From Chitinophaga sancti (GTDB lineage Bacteria > Bacteroidota > Bacteroidia > Chitinophagales > Chitinophagaceae): DNA of 64,000 bases. Positions 20,271 through 27,881 of the stretch are shown here, piece after piece. Each line of letters opens with the position of its first letter. Positions within the stretch are counted from its first letter, which is position 1. The translations under genes were made by a program, and so were the position numbers. The stretch is from the NCBI RefSeq assembly GCF_034424315.1, contig NZ_CP139972.1, forward strand, positions 3,224,001 through 3,288,000, in the 5' to 3' direction. The notes under the pieces were generated by a model. It made no database searches and was not told where the DNA came from. It saw nothing but the letters and a program-made list of their open reading frames with translations.

Positions 20271-21086
20271 CTACTTCCTGTATGCCTCCATTGCCTGCTT
20301 CACACTTCCGGCCTGCAGCAACAATTCTTTCGCCTGCTCATAATCTTCCAAACCTAACTGCCCCATCAGCATTCTCACTCCCCTATCCACCAGCTTATCA
20401 TTTGTAAGCTGCATGTTCACCATCTTATTATCCTCCACCCTGCCTAACTGGATCATTACCGCCGTCGAAATCATATTTAACACCAGTTTCTGCGCCGTTC
20501 CGCTCTTCATCCGCGTACTTCCCGTCACAAATTCCGGCCCTACTACTACCTCGATCGGGTAATCTGCGGCTGCTGATACCGGCGACCCGGCATTACAACT
20601 AATACTCCCGGTCACAATCCCTTCTTCCCGGCATTTGTTCAAAGCCCCGATCACATAAGGTGTGGTACCACTTGCTGCAATGCCTACTACAACGTCTTTC
20701 TCTGTAATATTATGCGCTAAAAGGTCTTTCCATCCCTGCTCCTTATCATCCTCCGCAAATTCCACGGCCCGGCGTATAGCTGTATCTCCACCTGCAATCA
20801 GTCCAATCACCAATCCAAATGGCACTCCGAAAGTGGGCGGACACTCACTCGCATCCACAATACCCAGTCTTCCGCTGGTACCGGCCCCCATATAAAATAA
20901 CCGGCCACCGGCCAGCATCTTATCCGCAATTACGGTCACCAGTTTTTCTACCTGGGGTAATGCTTGTTCTACAGCCTGGGGTACAGTTTTATCTTCTTGA
21001 TTAATATTACTCAGGATCTCCTGCACACTCATCTTCTCCAGATGTCTATAGTGTGAAGGTTGCTCAGTGGTTCTCTGAAAAGACAT
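20271..21086 (-). CDS. murQ: N-acetylmuramic acid 6-phosphate etherase
   Basis: 271 residues. MurQ removes the lactyl ether from MurNAc-6-P to give GlcNAc-6-P in peptidoglycan recycling. It has the SIS fold, with YMGAGTSGRLGIVDASECPPTFG (residues about 65-87) and GIAASGTTPYV (about 132) as the sugar-phosphate binding loops. The GSTRMKSGTAQKLVLNM helix (about 193) is a family hallmark. It is 17 bases downstream of a BadF-type kinase gene in the same direction, so the two genes probably phosphorylate MurNAc and then cleave it. Confidence 0.94.
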   Translation of the reverse strand: MSFQRTTEQPSHYRHLEKMSVQEILSNINQEDKTVPQAVEQALPQVEKLVTVIADKMLAGGRLFYMGAGTSGRLGIVDASECPPTFGVPFGLVIGLIAGGDTAIRRAVEFAEDDKEQGWKDLLAHNITEKDVVVGIAASGTTPYVIGALNKCREEGIVTGSISCNAGSPVSAAADYPIEVVVGPEFVTGSTRMKSGTAQKLVLNMISTAVMIQLGRVEDNKMVNMQLTNDKLVDRGVRMLMGQLGLEDYEQAKELLLQAGSVKQAMEAYRK

Positions 21087-21103
21087 TTTCGAATTGATAA
21101 ATT

Positions 21104-21949
21104 TTAAGATTGATGATACTCCAGCAACCCTTCCATAGGGCTCCGTAATATCCTTCCCAGCTGCAACTCATATAGTTCGCAGAGCTCCTGCAGAATATCC
21201 CTGAAGTTCCAGGCTATGCTACCAGTGAAGTGCAGCGGATGTGTCCAGCTTTCGCTGTACTTATAGATGTGATTAAAAAAGAACTCGTTCAGCCCGTCTT
21301 CCAGGATGTTCTCAATAATATAGTGACCTCTGTTCTCTCCCAGGAAACGTGCAAAACCTGCCAGATAACGGTTCGGCAATGGTTTACGGTATACGTTCTC
21401 CAGGATTTCGTCGTTGGAAGTATTATAGGTTTCGTCAAAGCGCGCCTTCAGTTCCTCGTCAAAAGAATTGTAAAGGTACATTTGCAACAGCTTTTTACCC
21501 AACACGGCACCACTACCCTCATCGCCCAGTACATAGCCCAATCCGGGATTATTCTTTACAATGCGTGTGCCATCATAAAAACCAGAATTGGAACCTGTAC
21601 CCAGGATACTGGCTATACCCGGGTTTCTGCCGCACAATGCCCTGGCAGCACCCATCAGGTCATGATTCACGGTTACAGCCGCCGCAGGCCATACAGATTG
21701 CAGGGCTGTTTGTACAATTTGAACACTCTTTGGTTGTAAACAACCCGTACCATAATAAAAAATTTCTGCGATCTCAACGTCGGCAGGCAGCTGTGGTAAT
21801 AGCTCCCGTTCCAGGATCTCCCTGATTTGCTGTGCGTTTAAGAAGTAAGGGCTGATGCCCTGTGTAGCAAAATGCCCGGTTTCATTGCCTCCTGTCAAAC
21901 ACCAATCCGCCTTGGTGGACCCACTATCTGCAATTAGCTTTATTTTCAT
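21104..21949 (-). CDS. BadF/BcrA-type amino-sugar kinase (probable MurNAc/GlcNAc kinase)
   Basis: 281 residues of the ASKHA fold. The ATP phosphate-1 loop is LIADSGSTKADW (residues 4-15), the second phosphate loop is SILGTGSNSG (about 113-122), and GYVLGDEGSGAVLG (about 137-150) is typical of N-acetylglucosamine kinase-like members. BadF-type kinases include the Clostridium MurK, which phosphorylates MurNAc and GlcNAc. Pairing with murQ supports that role here. The exact sugar is inference. Confidence 0.82.
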   Translation of the reverse strand: MKIKLIADSGSTKADWCLTGGNETGHFATQGISPYFLNAQQIREILERELLPQLPADVEIAEIFYYGTGCLQPKSVQIVQTALQSVWPAAAVTVNHDLMGAARALCGRNPGIASILGTGSNSGFYDGTRIVKNNPGLGYVLGDEGSGAVLGKKLLQMYLYNSFDEELKARFDETYNTSNDEILENVYRKPLPNRYLAGFARFLGENRGHYIIENILEDGLNEFFFNHIYKYSESWTHPLHFTGSIAWNFRDILQELCELYELQLGRILRSPMEGLLEYHQS

Positions 21950-22114
21950 GACACGCCCGTTAAGGTTTGAGGTTTAGGTGATGATTATTTGTTATTATGC
22001 TATTTTTGCCCCACAAGTTAAACAAAACAGGATTATATATACTACTGCTGTAAAAATTACCTAAAAATGGCCACAGCGAAGCGGGCATTGCCGCAATCTT
22101 AATACTCGAAGTTT

Positions 22115-23725
22115 ATGTCGAACAGGAAATTGAATGTTTTTTTACCGTTACTTTTAGCCGTTGTACTGGCGTTGGGAATGTATCTGGGCCATAAAATGCC
22201 GGGGTCTAACACCGGAGCGCAAACGCTCCTTTTTAGCCGGGTAGACAGGGGACCTTTACAGGAAGTCATGGACCTTCTCAAAGTAAAATATGTAGATACC
22301 CTGAAACTGGGCGATCTGCAGCAGGAAGCGATCGAAGGCCTCCTCAGCCACCTCGACCCCCACTCCATCTACATCCCCCCTTCCAGCCTGGAAGAAGTGA
22401 ATGAAGATCTGGATGGCAATTTCCAGGGTATTGGGGTGGAATTCAACATCACTGCCGATACCGTGAATGTGATCTCTGTGATCGCCGGCGGCCCTTCAGA
22501 AACGGCAGGGGTACAAACAGGCGATAAGATCATCAGGGTAAACGACAGCCTGGTAGCAGGTAATCATATTACCAGCGATAAGATCCGCCAGCTGCTGCGT
22601 GGACCGAAAGGTTCCAAAGTAAATGTGGCCATGATGCGAAACAATAAGATACTCCCGATCCAGATCACCCGGGGTATCATTCCGTTGTACAGCATCGATG
22701 CCAGCTATATGGCAACGCCGGAGATCGGGTATATTAAAATAAGTAAGTTCAGCGGCACGACCTTCGATGAGTTCATGCAGGCTATGCGCAAACTGGAAAA
22801 GCAAAAGATGAAGAAACTGGTGATCGACCTCCGCCAGAATCCCGGTGGCTATCTCGATGCGGCTACCCGTATTGCAGATGAATTGCTGGATGATAATAAA
22901 CTGATCCTGTATACAAAAGGTAAAAGCTATCCGCGTACTGACTACAAATGTGAGAAACCTGGCTTGTTTGAACACGGTGCCCTGGCTATCCTTACGGATG
23001 AGGGGTCTGCAAGTGCCAGCGAAATACTGGCAGGTGCTGTGCAGGACTGGGATCGCGGTACCATTATCGGTCGCCGTACCTTTGGTAAAGGCCTGGTGCA
23101 GGAACAGTTCGACCTGAGCAATGGTGGTGCACTGCGCCTTACAGTAGCCCGTTACTACACCCCTTCCGGCAGAAGTATTCAGAAGTCTTACGCAAATGGC
23201 CGCGAGGCATATGATGAAGATATCCTGAACCGCTTTAATCATGGTGAGTTTGTAAACCAGGATAGTATCAAAGTACTGGACACCGTTAAATACAAAACAG
23301 CCAGTGGCAGAGTCGTTTATGGCGGTGGAGGTATCACACCTGATATCTTCATTCCGTTTGATACCAGCCGTTTCTCTCCGGTCCTTTCGGGTATGTATTC
23401 CCGTAGTGCCTTCAGTAATTTTGTGTATCAATACTATGTAGGGCACAAAAACGAGTTCAAACAATATAAAGATGCATCACAGTTTGTGAATCAATACCAG
23501 GTACCGGCGAGTATTATGAATGCATTCAAGAGCTATGCAGAACGTGATAGTATAAAAGGTGTAAATGGTTTGAAACCACATGATGAAGTGGAGATCCAGA
23601 ATCGTTTGAAAGCGATATTGGCGAGGCAAATCTGGAGTTATGAAGGGTATTGGGAATCGCTGAATAAGAATGATGAGATGATGAAGAAAGCGATAGATGT
23701 ACTGAACAAAGAAAGTAACGATTAA
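22115..23725 (+). CDS. S41 family C-terminal processing peptidase
   Basis: 536 residues. An N-terminal membrane segment or uncleaved signal (about residues 6-26) places the protease in the periplasm. A PDZ domain covers about 95-185 and the S41 protease domain about 195-395. The catalytic dyad is Ser300 in DEGSASASE and Lys325 in TFGKGLVQ. The C-terminal extension of about 130 charged residues is common in Bacteroidota CtpA-like proteins. Such enzymes trim or degrade periplasmic proteins after recognising exposed C-termini. Confidence 0.9.
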   Translation: MSNRKLNVFLPLLLAVVLALGMYLGHKMPGSNTGAQTLLFSRVDRGPLQEVMDLLKVKYVDTLKLGDLQQEAIEGLLSHLDPHSIYIPPSSLEEVNEDLDGNFQGIGVEFNITADTVNVISVIAGGPSETAGVQTGDKIIRVNDSLVAGNHITSDKIRQLLRGPKGSKVNVAMMRNNKILPIQITRGIIPLYSIDASYMATPEIGYIKISKFSGTTFDEFMQAMRKLEKQKMKKLVIDLRQNPGGYLDAATRIADELLDDNKLILYTKGKSYPRTDYKCEKPGLFEHGALAILTDEGSASASEILAGAVQDWDRGTIIGRRTFGKGLVQEQFDLSNGGALRLTVARYYTPSGRSIQKSYANGREAYDEDILNRFNHGEFVNQDSIKVLDTVKYKTASGRVVYGGGGITPDIFIPFDTSRFSPVLSGMYSRSAFSNFVYQYYVGHKNEFKQYKDASQFVNQYQVPASIMNAFKSYAERDSIKGVNGLKPHDEVEIQNRLKAILARQIWSYEGYWESLNKNDEMMKKAIDVLNKESND

Positions 23726-23733
23726 ATAAAAAA

Positions 23734-23765
23734 GGCTGGTGTGCATAACACCAGCCTTTTTTATA
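23734..23765 (+). terminator. Intrinsic terminator of the S41 peptidase gene
   Basis: Arms ggctggtgt and acaccagcc with a 5-nt loop, followed by TTTTTT. It is preceded by A's that would extend the stem. Confidence 0.87.
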
Positions 23766-23783
23766 TAGGAAAGTCCTGAAAAT

Positions 23784-23811
23784 AAAAAAGCCTTCCTGCA
23801 TGCAGGAAGGC
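23784..23811 (-). terminator. Intrinsic terminator of the small lipoprotein gene
   Basis: On the minus strand the perfect palindrome gccttcctgcatgcaggaaggc occupies 23790-23811 and is followed by a T-rich run. Confidence 0.82.
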
Positions 23812-23834
23812 AAATTTCTTGTAAAACGTTAGTC

Positions 23835-24032
23835 TTACTTAGCAACTGAATCAGCAGCTGGAGCAGTAACTGAATCTGCAACTGGAGCAGCAACTGAATC
23901 AGCAGCTGGAGCTGTAGCAACTGAATCAACAGTTGGAGCAGTAGCAGTAGAATCTGTAGCAGGAGTAGAACCACCGTTACAAGCTACGAAGAACAGACCA
24001 GCAGCTGCTGCTAAAAAGAATAATTTTTTCAT
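23835..24032 (-). CDS. Tiny low-complexity lipoprotein with Ala-Pro-Asp-Ser repeats
   Basis: 65 residues from the ATG at 24032; a longer frame from 24059 adds nine unlikely residues. A lipoprotein signal (MKKLFFLAAAAGLFFVAC) ends at Cys18. The rest is a run of near-repeats of the form APxxDSVA. At DNA level these are 24-27-base tandem units. Such tails are probably disordered and may be a periplasmic or surface tether. It has a likely own promoter and terminator, so it is probably expressed. Confidence 0.72.
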   Translation of the reverse strand: MKKLFFLAAAAGLFFVACNGGSTPATDSTATAPTVDSVATAPAADSVAAPVADSVTAPAADSVAK

Positions 24033-24056
24033 GCTTTGATAATTTTTAAAGATGGG

Positions 24057-24064
24057 CAAAGGTA
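24057..24064 (-). promoter_or_regulatory. -7 box upstream of the small lipoprotein gene
   Basis: TACCTTTG on the minus strand, 25 bases upstream of the ATG. No good -33 box at the standard spacing. Confidence 0.5.
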
Positions 24065-24120
24065 TATAGTTATTTTTAATTATAGAACACTTTCATCCCT
24101 ATTTATTAAAAAAACAAATA

Positions 24121-25440
24121 TTATTTCTTGCGGAAGAACAATTTGATAGGTACCCCTTCGAAATCAAAGTTTGTACGGATCTGATTCTCAAGGTAGTTAC
24201 GATACGGTTGCTTCACATCATCCGGCAGGTTACAGAAAAATGCAAATGCAGGCGTATAGGTCGGTAACTGGGTTACATACTTGATCTTGATAGGTATACC
24301 CCTTACTACCGGTGGATGGAATGACTCGATCGCCTTCAGCATTACTTCATTCAGCTTGGAAGTCTGTACCTTACGCTTACGGTTTTCGTATACACGAAGG
24401 CCCTCTTCGATCGCCTTGAAAATACGCTGCTTTTCTGTTACTGAAGTAAAGATAACAGGCACATTACTGAATGGGGCCAGTCTCTCTTTCAGCTGTTTTT
24501 CGTAATCACGGGTAGTATTGGTCTTCTTATCTTCAATCAAATCCCATTTATTCACCAGCACCACGATTGCTTTACCCTTACGCGCAGCCAGACTAAAGAT
24601 ATTCAGATCCTGCGCAGTGATACCTTTGGTAGCATCCAGCAACAACAGGCATACATCTGCTTCATCCATCGCTTTGATAGCACGGATCACAGAATAGAAT
24701 TCCAGGTCTTCCTGTACTTTCGTCTTACGGCGTAAACCCGCAGTATCGATCAGTATGAAATCTTTCTGGAACATTTTGTAGTGCGTGTGAATGGTATCCC
24801 TGGTAGTACCAGGAATATCAGAAACGATGTTACGTTCTTCACCAATCAATGCATTCAACAAAGAAGATTTACCTACATTCGGCTGACCGATGATGGCTAT
24901 TTTAGGAATTTCACCTTCTTCAGCGCCTTCAGTATTTTCTTCTTCAGGTATCAGCTCAGCCACGGCATCGAGTAATTCGCCGCTACCACTACCGCTCATA
25001 GAGGACATGAAGAATACTTTTTCAAAACCAAGGCTATAAAACTCGTTGGCTTCCAGCATACGGTTATTGTTATCTACTTTGTTGACAACAAGGAACACCG
25101 GTTTGGAAGAGCGGCGCAATAACTCCGCCATATTATCATCGAGATCTGTAATACCGGTGGCAGCGTCACACATAAAGAGCAAAACGTTTGCTTCATCCAT
25201 GGCGATTTTCACCTGCTTGCGGATCTCACGTTCAAAAACATCATCACTACCGTGTACAAAACCACCGGTATCAATTACGTTGAAAGATTTGCCATTCCAG
25301 TCTGCCACACCATACTGTCTGTCCCTGGTTACGCCACTCACGTCATCCACAATGGCTTTGCGCTGTTCCAGCAAACGGTTGAACAGGGTAGACTTACCCA
25401 CATTAGGACGACCGACAATTGCTACTGTAAATCCAGCCAT
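24121..25440 (-). CDS. der: Ribosome-associated GTPase Der (EngA)
   Basis: 439 residues with two tandem G domains and a KH-like C-terminus, the unique Der layout; required for 50S ribosomal subunit assembly. Domain 1 has GRPNVGKST (residues 9-17) and DTGG; domain 2 has GQPNVGKSS (about 184) with NKWD further on. A short acidic linker (EEENTEGAEEGE) separates the domains. The KH-like end closes with IRTNFDFEGVPIKLFFRKK. era lies just upstream in the same direction, forming a ribosome-assembly pair. Confidence 0.95.
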   Translation of the reverse strand: MAGFTVAIVGRPNVGKSTLFNRLLEQRKAIVDDVSGVTRDRQYGVADWNGKSFNVIDTGGFVHGSDDVFEREIRKQVKIAMDEANVLLFMCDAATGITDLDDNMAELLRRSSKPVFLVVNKVDNNNRMLEANEFYSLGFEKVFFMSSMSGSGSGELLDAVAELIPEEENTEGAEEGEIPKIAIIGQPNVGKSSLLNALIGEERNIVSDIPGTTRDTIHTHYKMFQKDFILIDTAGLRRKTKVQEDLEFYSVIRAIKAMDEADVCLLLLDATKGITAQDLNIFSLAARKGKAIVVLVNKWDLIEDKKTNTTRDYEKQLKERLAPFSNVPVIFTSVTEKQRIFKAIEEGLRVYENRKRKVQTSKLNEVMLKAIESFHPPVVRGIPIKIKYVTQLPTYTPAFAFFCNLPDDVKQPYRNYLENQIRTNFDFEGVPIKLFFRKK

Positions 25441-25589
25441 AATATTTAAAAATTACTAAACTTAAAATTGATGAAGTTCCTGCGAACTTTTAATCTGCAC
25501 TCGTTTTATCAGTGCGTTATAAATCTTCAAACAAGAAGGGGTTTATTCCTTCGGTATGTAAAACCACGCTCCTCTACCCTTTCAATCTC

Positions 25590-26456
25590 TTAGTACCCGT
25601 ACTCTTTCAAATAAAGATCATTATCTCTCCATTTCCCTCTCACCTTCACAAACAATTCCAAAAACACTTTCTGCCCAATAAACTTTTCAATATCCTCACG
25701 TGCCATGGTACCCAGTTTCCTGATCCCGCTTCCTTTATCTCCCAGGATAATCCCCTTCTGTGTATCCCTTGTCACGATAATCTCTGCAGATATTTTCGTC
25801 AGCGTCGTTTTTTCCTGGTACTGTGTTACGACTACAGCTGTGTGGTAAGGAATCTCTTCTTCGTACAAATGAAAGATCTTTTCCCTGATCATCTCTGCTA
25901 CAAAGAAACGGGTTGATTTATCAGTCAATGTATCTTCGGGATAGAACGGGTCACTCTCCGGCAGCAATTCTACGATGCGCTTTAACAGTGCATCCACGCC
26001 CTTATTCTGCAAGGCAGAGATGGTGATCACGGGTGCCTTGCCCCACTCTTCACATTGCTTCACGACTTCTTCCAGCTTCTCTTTTTCCATCACATCCATC
26101 TTGTTGATCACAAGCAGACATTTTGCTTTCAGTTTCAGCGAGTCAAAGAGTGCGAGGTTTTCAGCAACATTATCTCTGACATCCATCATCAGCATGGCGA
26201 CGTCCGCATCTTCCAATGCAGACTTCACGGCACCCATCATTTTTTCGTGTAAGCGATAACGGGGATCTATGATACCCGGGGTATCAGAAAAAACGATCTG
26301 GTAATCGTCTGTAGTGACGATTCCTGTAATGCGGTGTCTGGTTGTTTGCACCTTCGGCGAAACAATAGCGAGCTTTTCGCCAATGAGTACGTTCATGAGG
26401 GTGCTTTTCCCTGCATTTGCTTTACCGAAGATATTTACAAACCCTGCTTTATGCAT
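25590..26456 (-). CDS. era: GTPase Era
   Basis: 288 residues. Era binds the 3' end of 16S rRNA during 30S maturation. The G domain has GKANAGKSTLMN (residues 11-22), SDTPGI, and NKMD. The C-terminal KH domain follows with IGDKGS-type text (LGDKGSGIRKLG) and VKGKWRDN-like residues. Length is typical for the family. It starts about 80 bases after a tandem terminator pair that ends the initiator tRNA unit. The 149 bases between era and der hold no gene. Confidence 0.95.
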   Translation of the reverse strand: MHKAGFVNIFGKANAGKSTLMNVLIGEKLAIVSPKVQTTRHRITGIVTTDDYQIVFSDTPGIIDPRYRLHEKMMGAVKSALEDADVAMLMMDVRDNVAENLALFDSLKLKAKCLLVINKMDVMEKEKLEEVVKQCEEWGKAPVITISALQNKGVDALLKRIVELLPESDPFYPEDTLTDKSTRFFVAEMIREKIFHLYEEEIPYHTAVVVTQYQEKTTLTKISAEIIVTRDTQKGIILGDKGSGIRKLGTMAREDIEKFIGQKVFLELFVKVRGKWRDNDLYLKEYGY

Positions 26457-26496
26457 GTATTAAAGATTCTATTCTAATTTCCTAAATTACCAGAAA

Positions 26497-26521
26497 TAAA
26501 AAAAGCCGAATTGCTCGGCTT
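26497..26521 (-). terminator. Second terminator after the initiator tRNA
   Basis: agccga and tcggct arms, with a run of seven T on the minus strand. Confidence 0.7.
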
Positions 26522-26536
26522 CTTTCTGAATGCTAT

Positions 26537-26560
26537 AAAAAAATCCCGACCTGGTCGGGA
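26537..26560 (-). terminator. First terminator after the initiator tRNA
   Basis: tcccgac and gtcggga arms with a 3-nt loop, followed on the minus strand by seven T. Confidence 0.8.
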
Positions 26561-26569
26561 CTTCGTTTG

Positions 26570-26641
<72 letters not shown>

Positions 26642-26650
26642 ATGAGAGTG

Positions 26651-26681
26651 CAAAGATAGAAAAAGAATCATCGCTGCCAAA
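26651..26681 (-). promoter_or_regulatory. Promoter of the initiator tRNA
   Basis: On the minus strand TTTG (26678-26681), 19 bases, TATCTTTG (26651-26658). The expected transcription start falls at or a few bases before the tRNA 5' end. Confidence 0.85.
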
Positions 26682-27004
26682 TCTTTTTTAAAAGAATTTG
26701 TTTTTCCCGCTAAATCAAACAACAGGCCGGTTCGTCCTAACGCAATGCCATAGCTGCTTACAAAGCAGGCAGTTCATTAGAAAAATGGCTAAAAGTTTTT
26801 TTTTGAACACATGGATGAATAAAAAAACTCACTCCTGCTTTTGGCAAAAGTGAGTTTTTTAAATTCATAGAAATGAAAATATCAATGAACTGCTGACATC
26901 ACTCAGGGATAAAGAACAGACCTATAGACGAAATTTATCTCTTCTTAAAAGATGATATCATCCCTTATAAGACGAAATCCATCCCCTCTTAAAAAGGAAA
27001 TTCA
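26682..27004. other. Intergenic region, no gene seen
   Basis: Holds one bidirectional hairpin (26822-26860) and a degenerate direct repeat (agacgaaat at 26926 and 26970, each followed by cttaaaa about 15 bases later). No supported coding frame. Confidence 0.45.
26822..26860. terminator. Bidirectional hairpin terminator
   Basis: Arms aaaaaactcac and gtgagtttttt around a 17-nt loop. It lies between ssb (minus strand) and the fMet promoter. Confidence 0.6.
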
Positions 27005-27502
27005 TTAAAATGGCAAATCACTCCTCCTTCCATCGTCCTTCACTTCCTCATCCTCCTCACCTTTCAATTCTTCTCCATCTTCCCCATCCAGTTCTTCACC
27101 CACCTCATCTTCCATCTCCTCACTATCAGCTACTTCTTCTCCAAGGCTCGCCTCCTCTACCCCGGCACGGCTCGTTCCCAGCACACCCCTTGCTCCCGGC
27201 AGTAAAGCCAGCTCCCCCACTCTCAGGTTCACCCCTGCCAGCGCCTCTCCCTGCTTTCCTACAAAGCCTTTGAAATCAGGCCGGCCTTCCAGGTACACCA
27301 AAGTACCCTTTCTTAAATACGGTGCCAGGCTATCGCGCCCCCAGACAGAACAATTAATCCAGGTAGTCCGCTCCTGCACCACTCCCTGTAGGTTTCTAAA
27401 TTGTTCGTTTTGCGCTACACTAAATGACAGCATAGATTTCCCATTGATGACTTTTTTCAAAGCATCATGCCCCAGATGGCCAATGACCGAAAGTTTGATC
27501 AT
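27005..27502 (-). CDS. ssb: Single-stranded DNA-binding protein with long acidic tail
   Basis: 165 residues. The N-terminal OB fold (about 1-105) has the SSB pattern: MIKLSVIGHLGHDA, SFSVAQNE, TTWINCSVWG and YLRKGTLVYLEGRPD. The C-terminal 50 residues are strongly Glu/Asp-rich and end in DLPF, the acidic tip used to recruit repair and replication proteins. It is monocistronic and away from replication genes, so it may be a secondary SSB rather than the main one. Confidence in the fold is high; its status as main or accessory SSB is not decidable here. Confidence 0.88.
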   Translation of the reverse strand: MIKLSVIGHLGHDALKKVINGKSMLSFSVAQNEQFRNLQGVVQERTTWINCSVWGRDSLAPYLRKGTLVYLEGRPDFKGFVGKQGEALAGVNLRVGELALLPGARGVLGTSRAGVEEASLGEEVADSEEMEDEVGEELDGEDGEELKGEEDEEVKDDGRRSDLPF

Positions 27503-27640
27503 GCAATTACAAATTGATGGTTAACAATAAATAATAAAACGTGTGAAATCTTTCCAGGGGGGATAATATATATATGCAATTCTAATTTAATGAATTTCTA
27601 TCATTTAAAAAAAATTTCTCGTTTTTAGCCGGGCACACTA

Positions 27641-27648
27641 TACCTTTG
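27641..27648 (+). promoter_or_regulatory. -7 box upstream of the TPP riboswitch
   Basis: TACCTTTG is a perfect TAnnTTTG match about 50 bases upstream of the riboswitch. No TTTG at the standard distance was found. Confidence 0.6.
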
Positions 27649-27699
27649 TACCTGAAACCGGTATGTACAACCGTACATTTTTCAAAACCACCAACCGGC

Positions 27700-27783
27700 T
27701 TCACCTCGGGGTGCCTTACTATCAGGCTGAGATCAGACCCGTTGAACCTGATCAGGTAATGCTGATTAGGAAAGGTAAGTGAA
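27700..27783 (+). ncRNA. TPP riboswitch (THI element)
   Basis: The conserved blocks appear in order: CGGGGTGC (27707-27714), GGCTGAGA, ACCC, AACCTGATC and GGTAATGC. The closing P1 stem is formed by ttcac (27700-27704) and gtgaa (27779-27783). It senses thiamine pyrophosphate and lies about 100 bases upstream of the TonB-dependent receptor gene, so high TPP should lower receptor synthesis. Confidence 0.93.
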
Positions 27784-27823
27784 TCAATTCTTCCTTACCC
27801 ACATACGGCAAGCTGCACGCACA

Positions 27824-27867
27824 TGCGTAGCAGATAACTTAATGCTACCCTCATAGCGTAGCTTTTT
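27824..27867 (+). promoter_or_regulatory. Possible expression platform downstream of the TPP riboswitch
   Basis: gcgtagc occurs twice (27825-27831 and 27856-27862). Either copy can pair with gctac at 27844-27848. The second pairing is followed by TTTTT and resembles a weak terminator; the first would prevent it. The stems are only five base pairs, so this is tentative. Confidence 0.35.
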
Positions 27868-27881
27868 AAACTAATGCGTCC

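Noticed and set aside
23477..23974. Open frame encoding Leu/Gln repeats
   Set aside because: It is another frame of the repetitive lipoprotein gene, its terminators and the end of the S41 gene; the apparent repeats are by-products.
26926..26998. 44-base direct repeat near ssb
   Set aside because: Only the first nine bases and a later cttaaaa block agree well; the remainder is too diverged to call.
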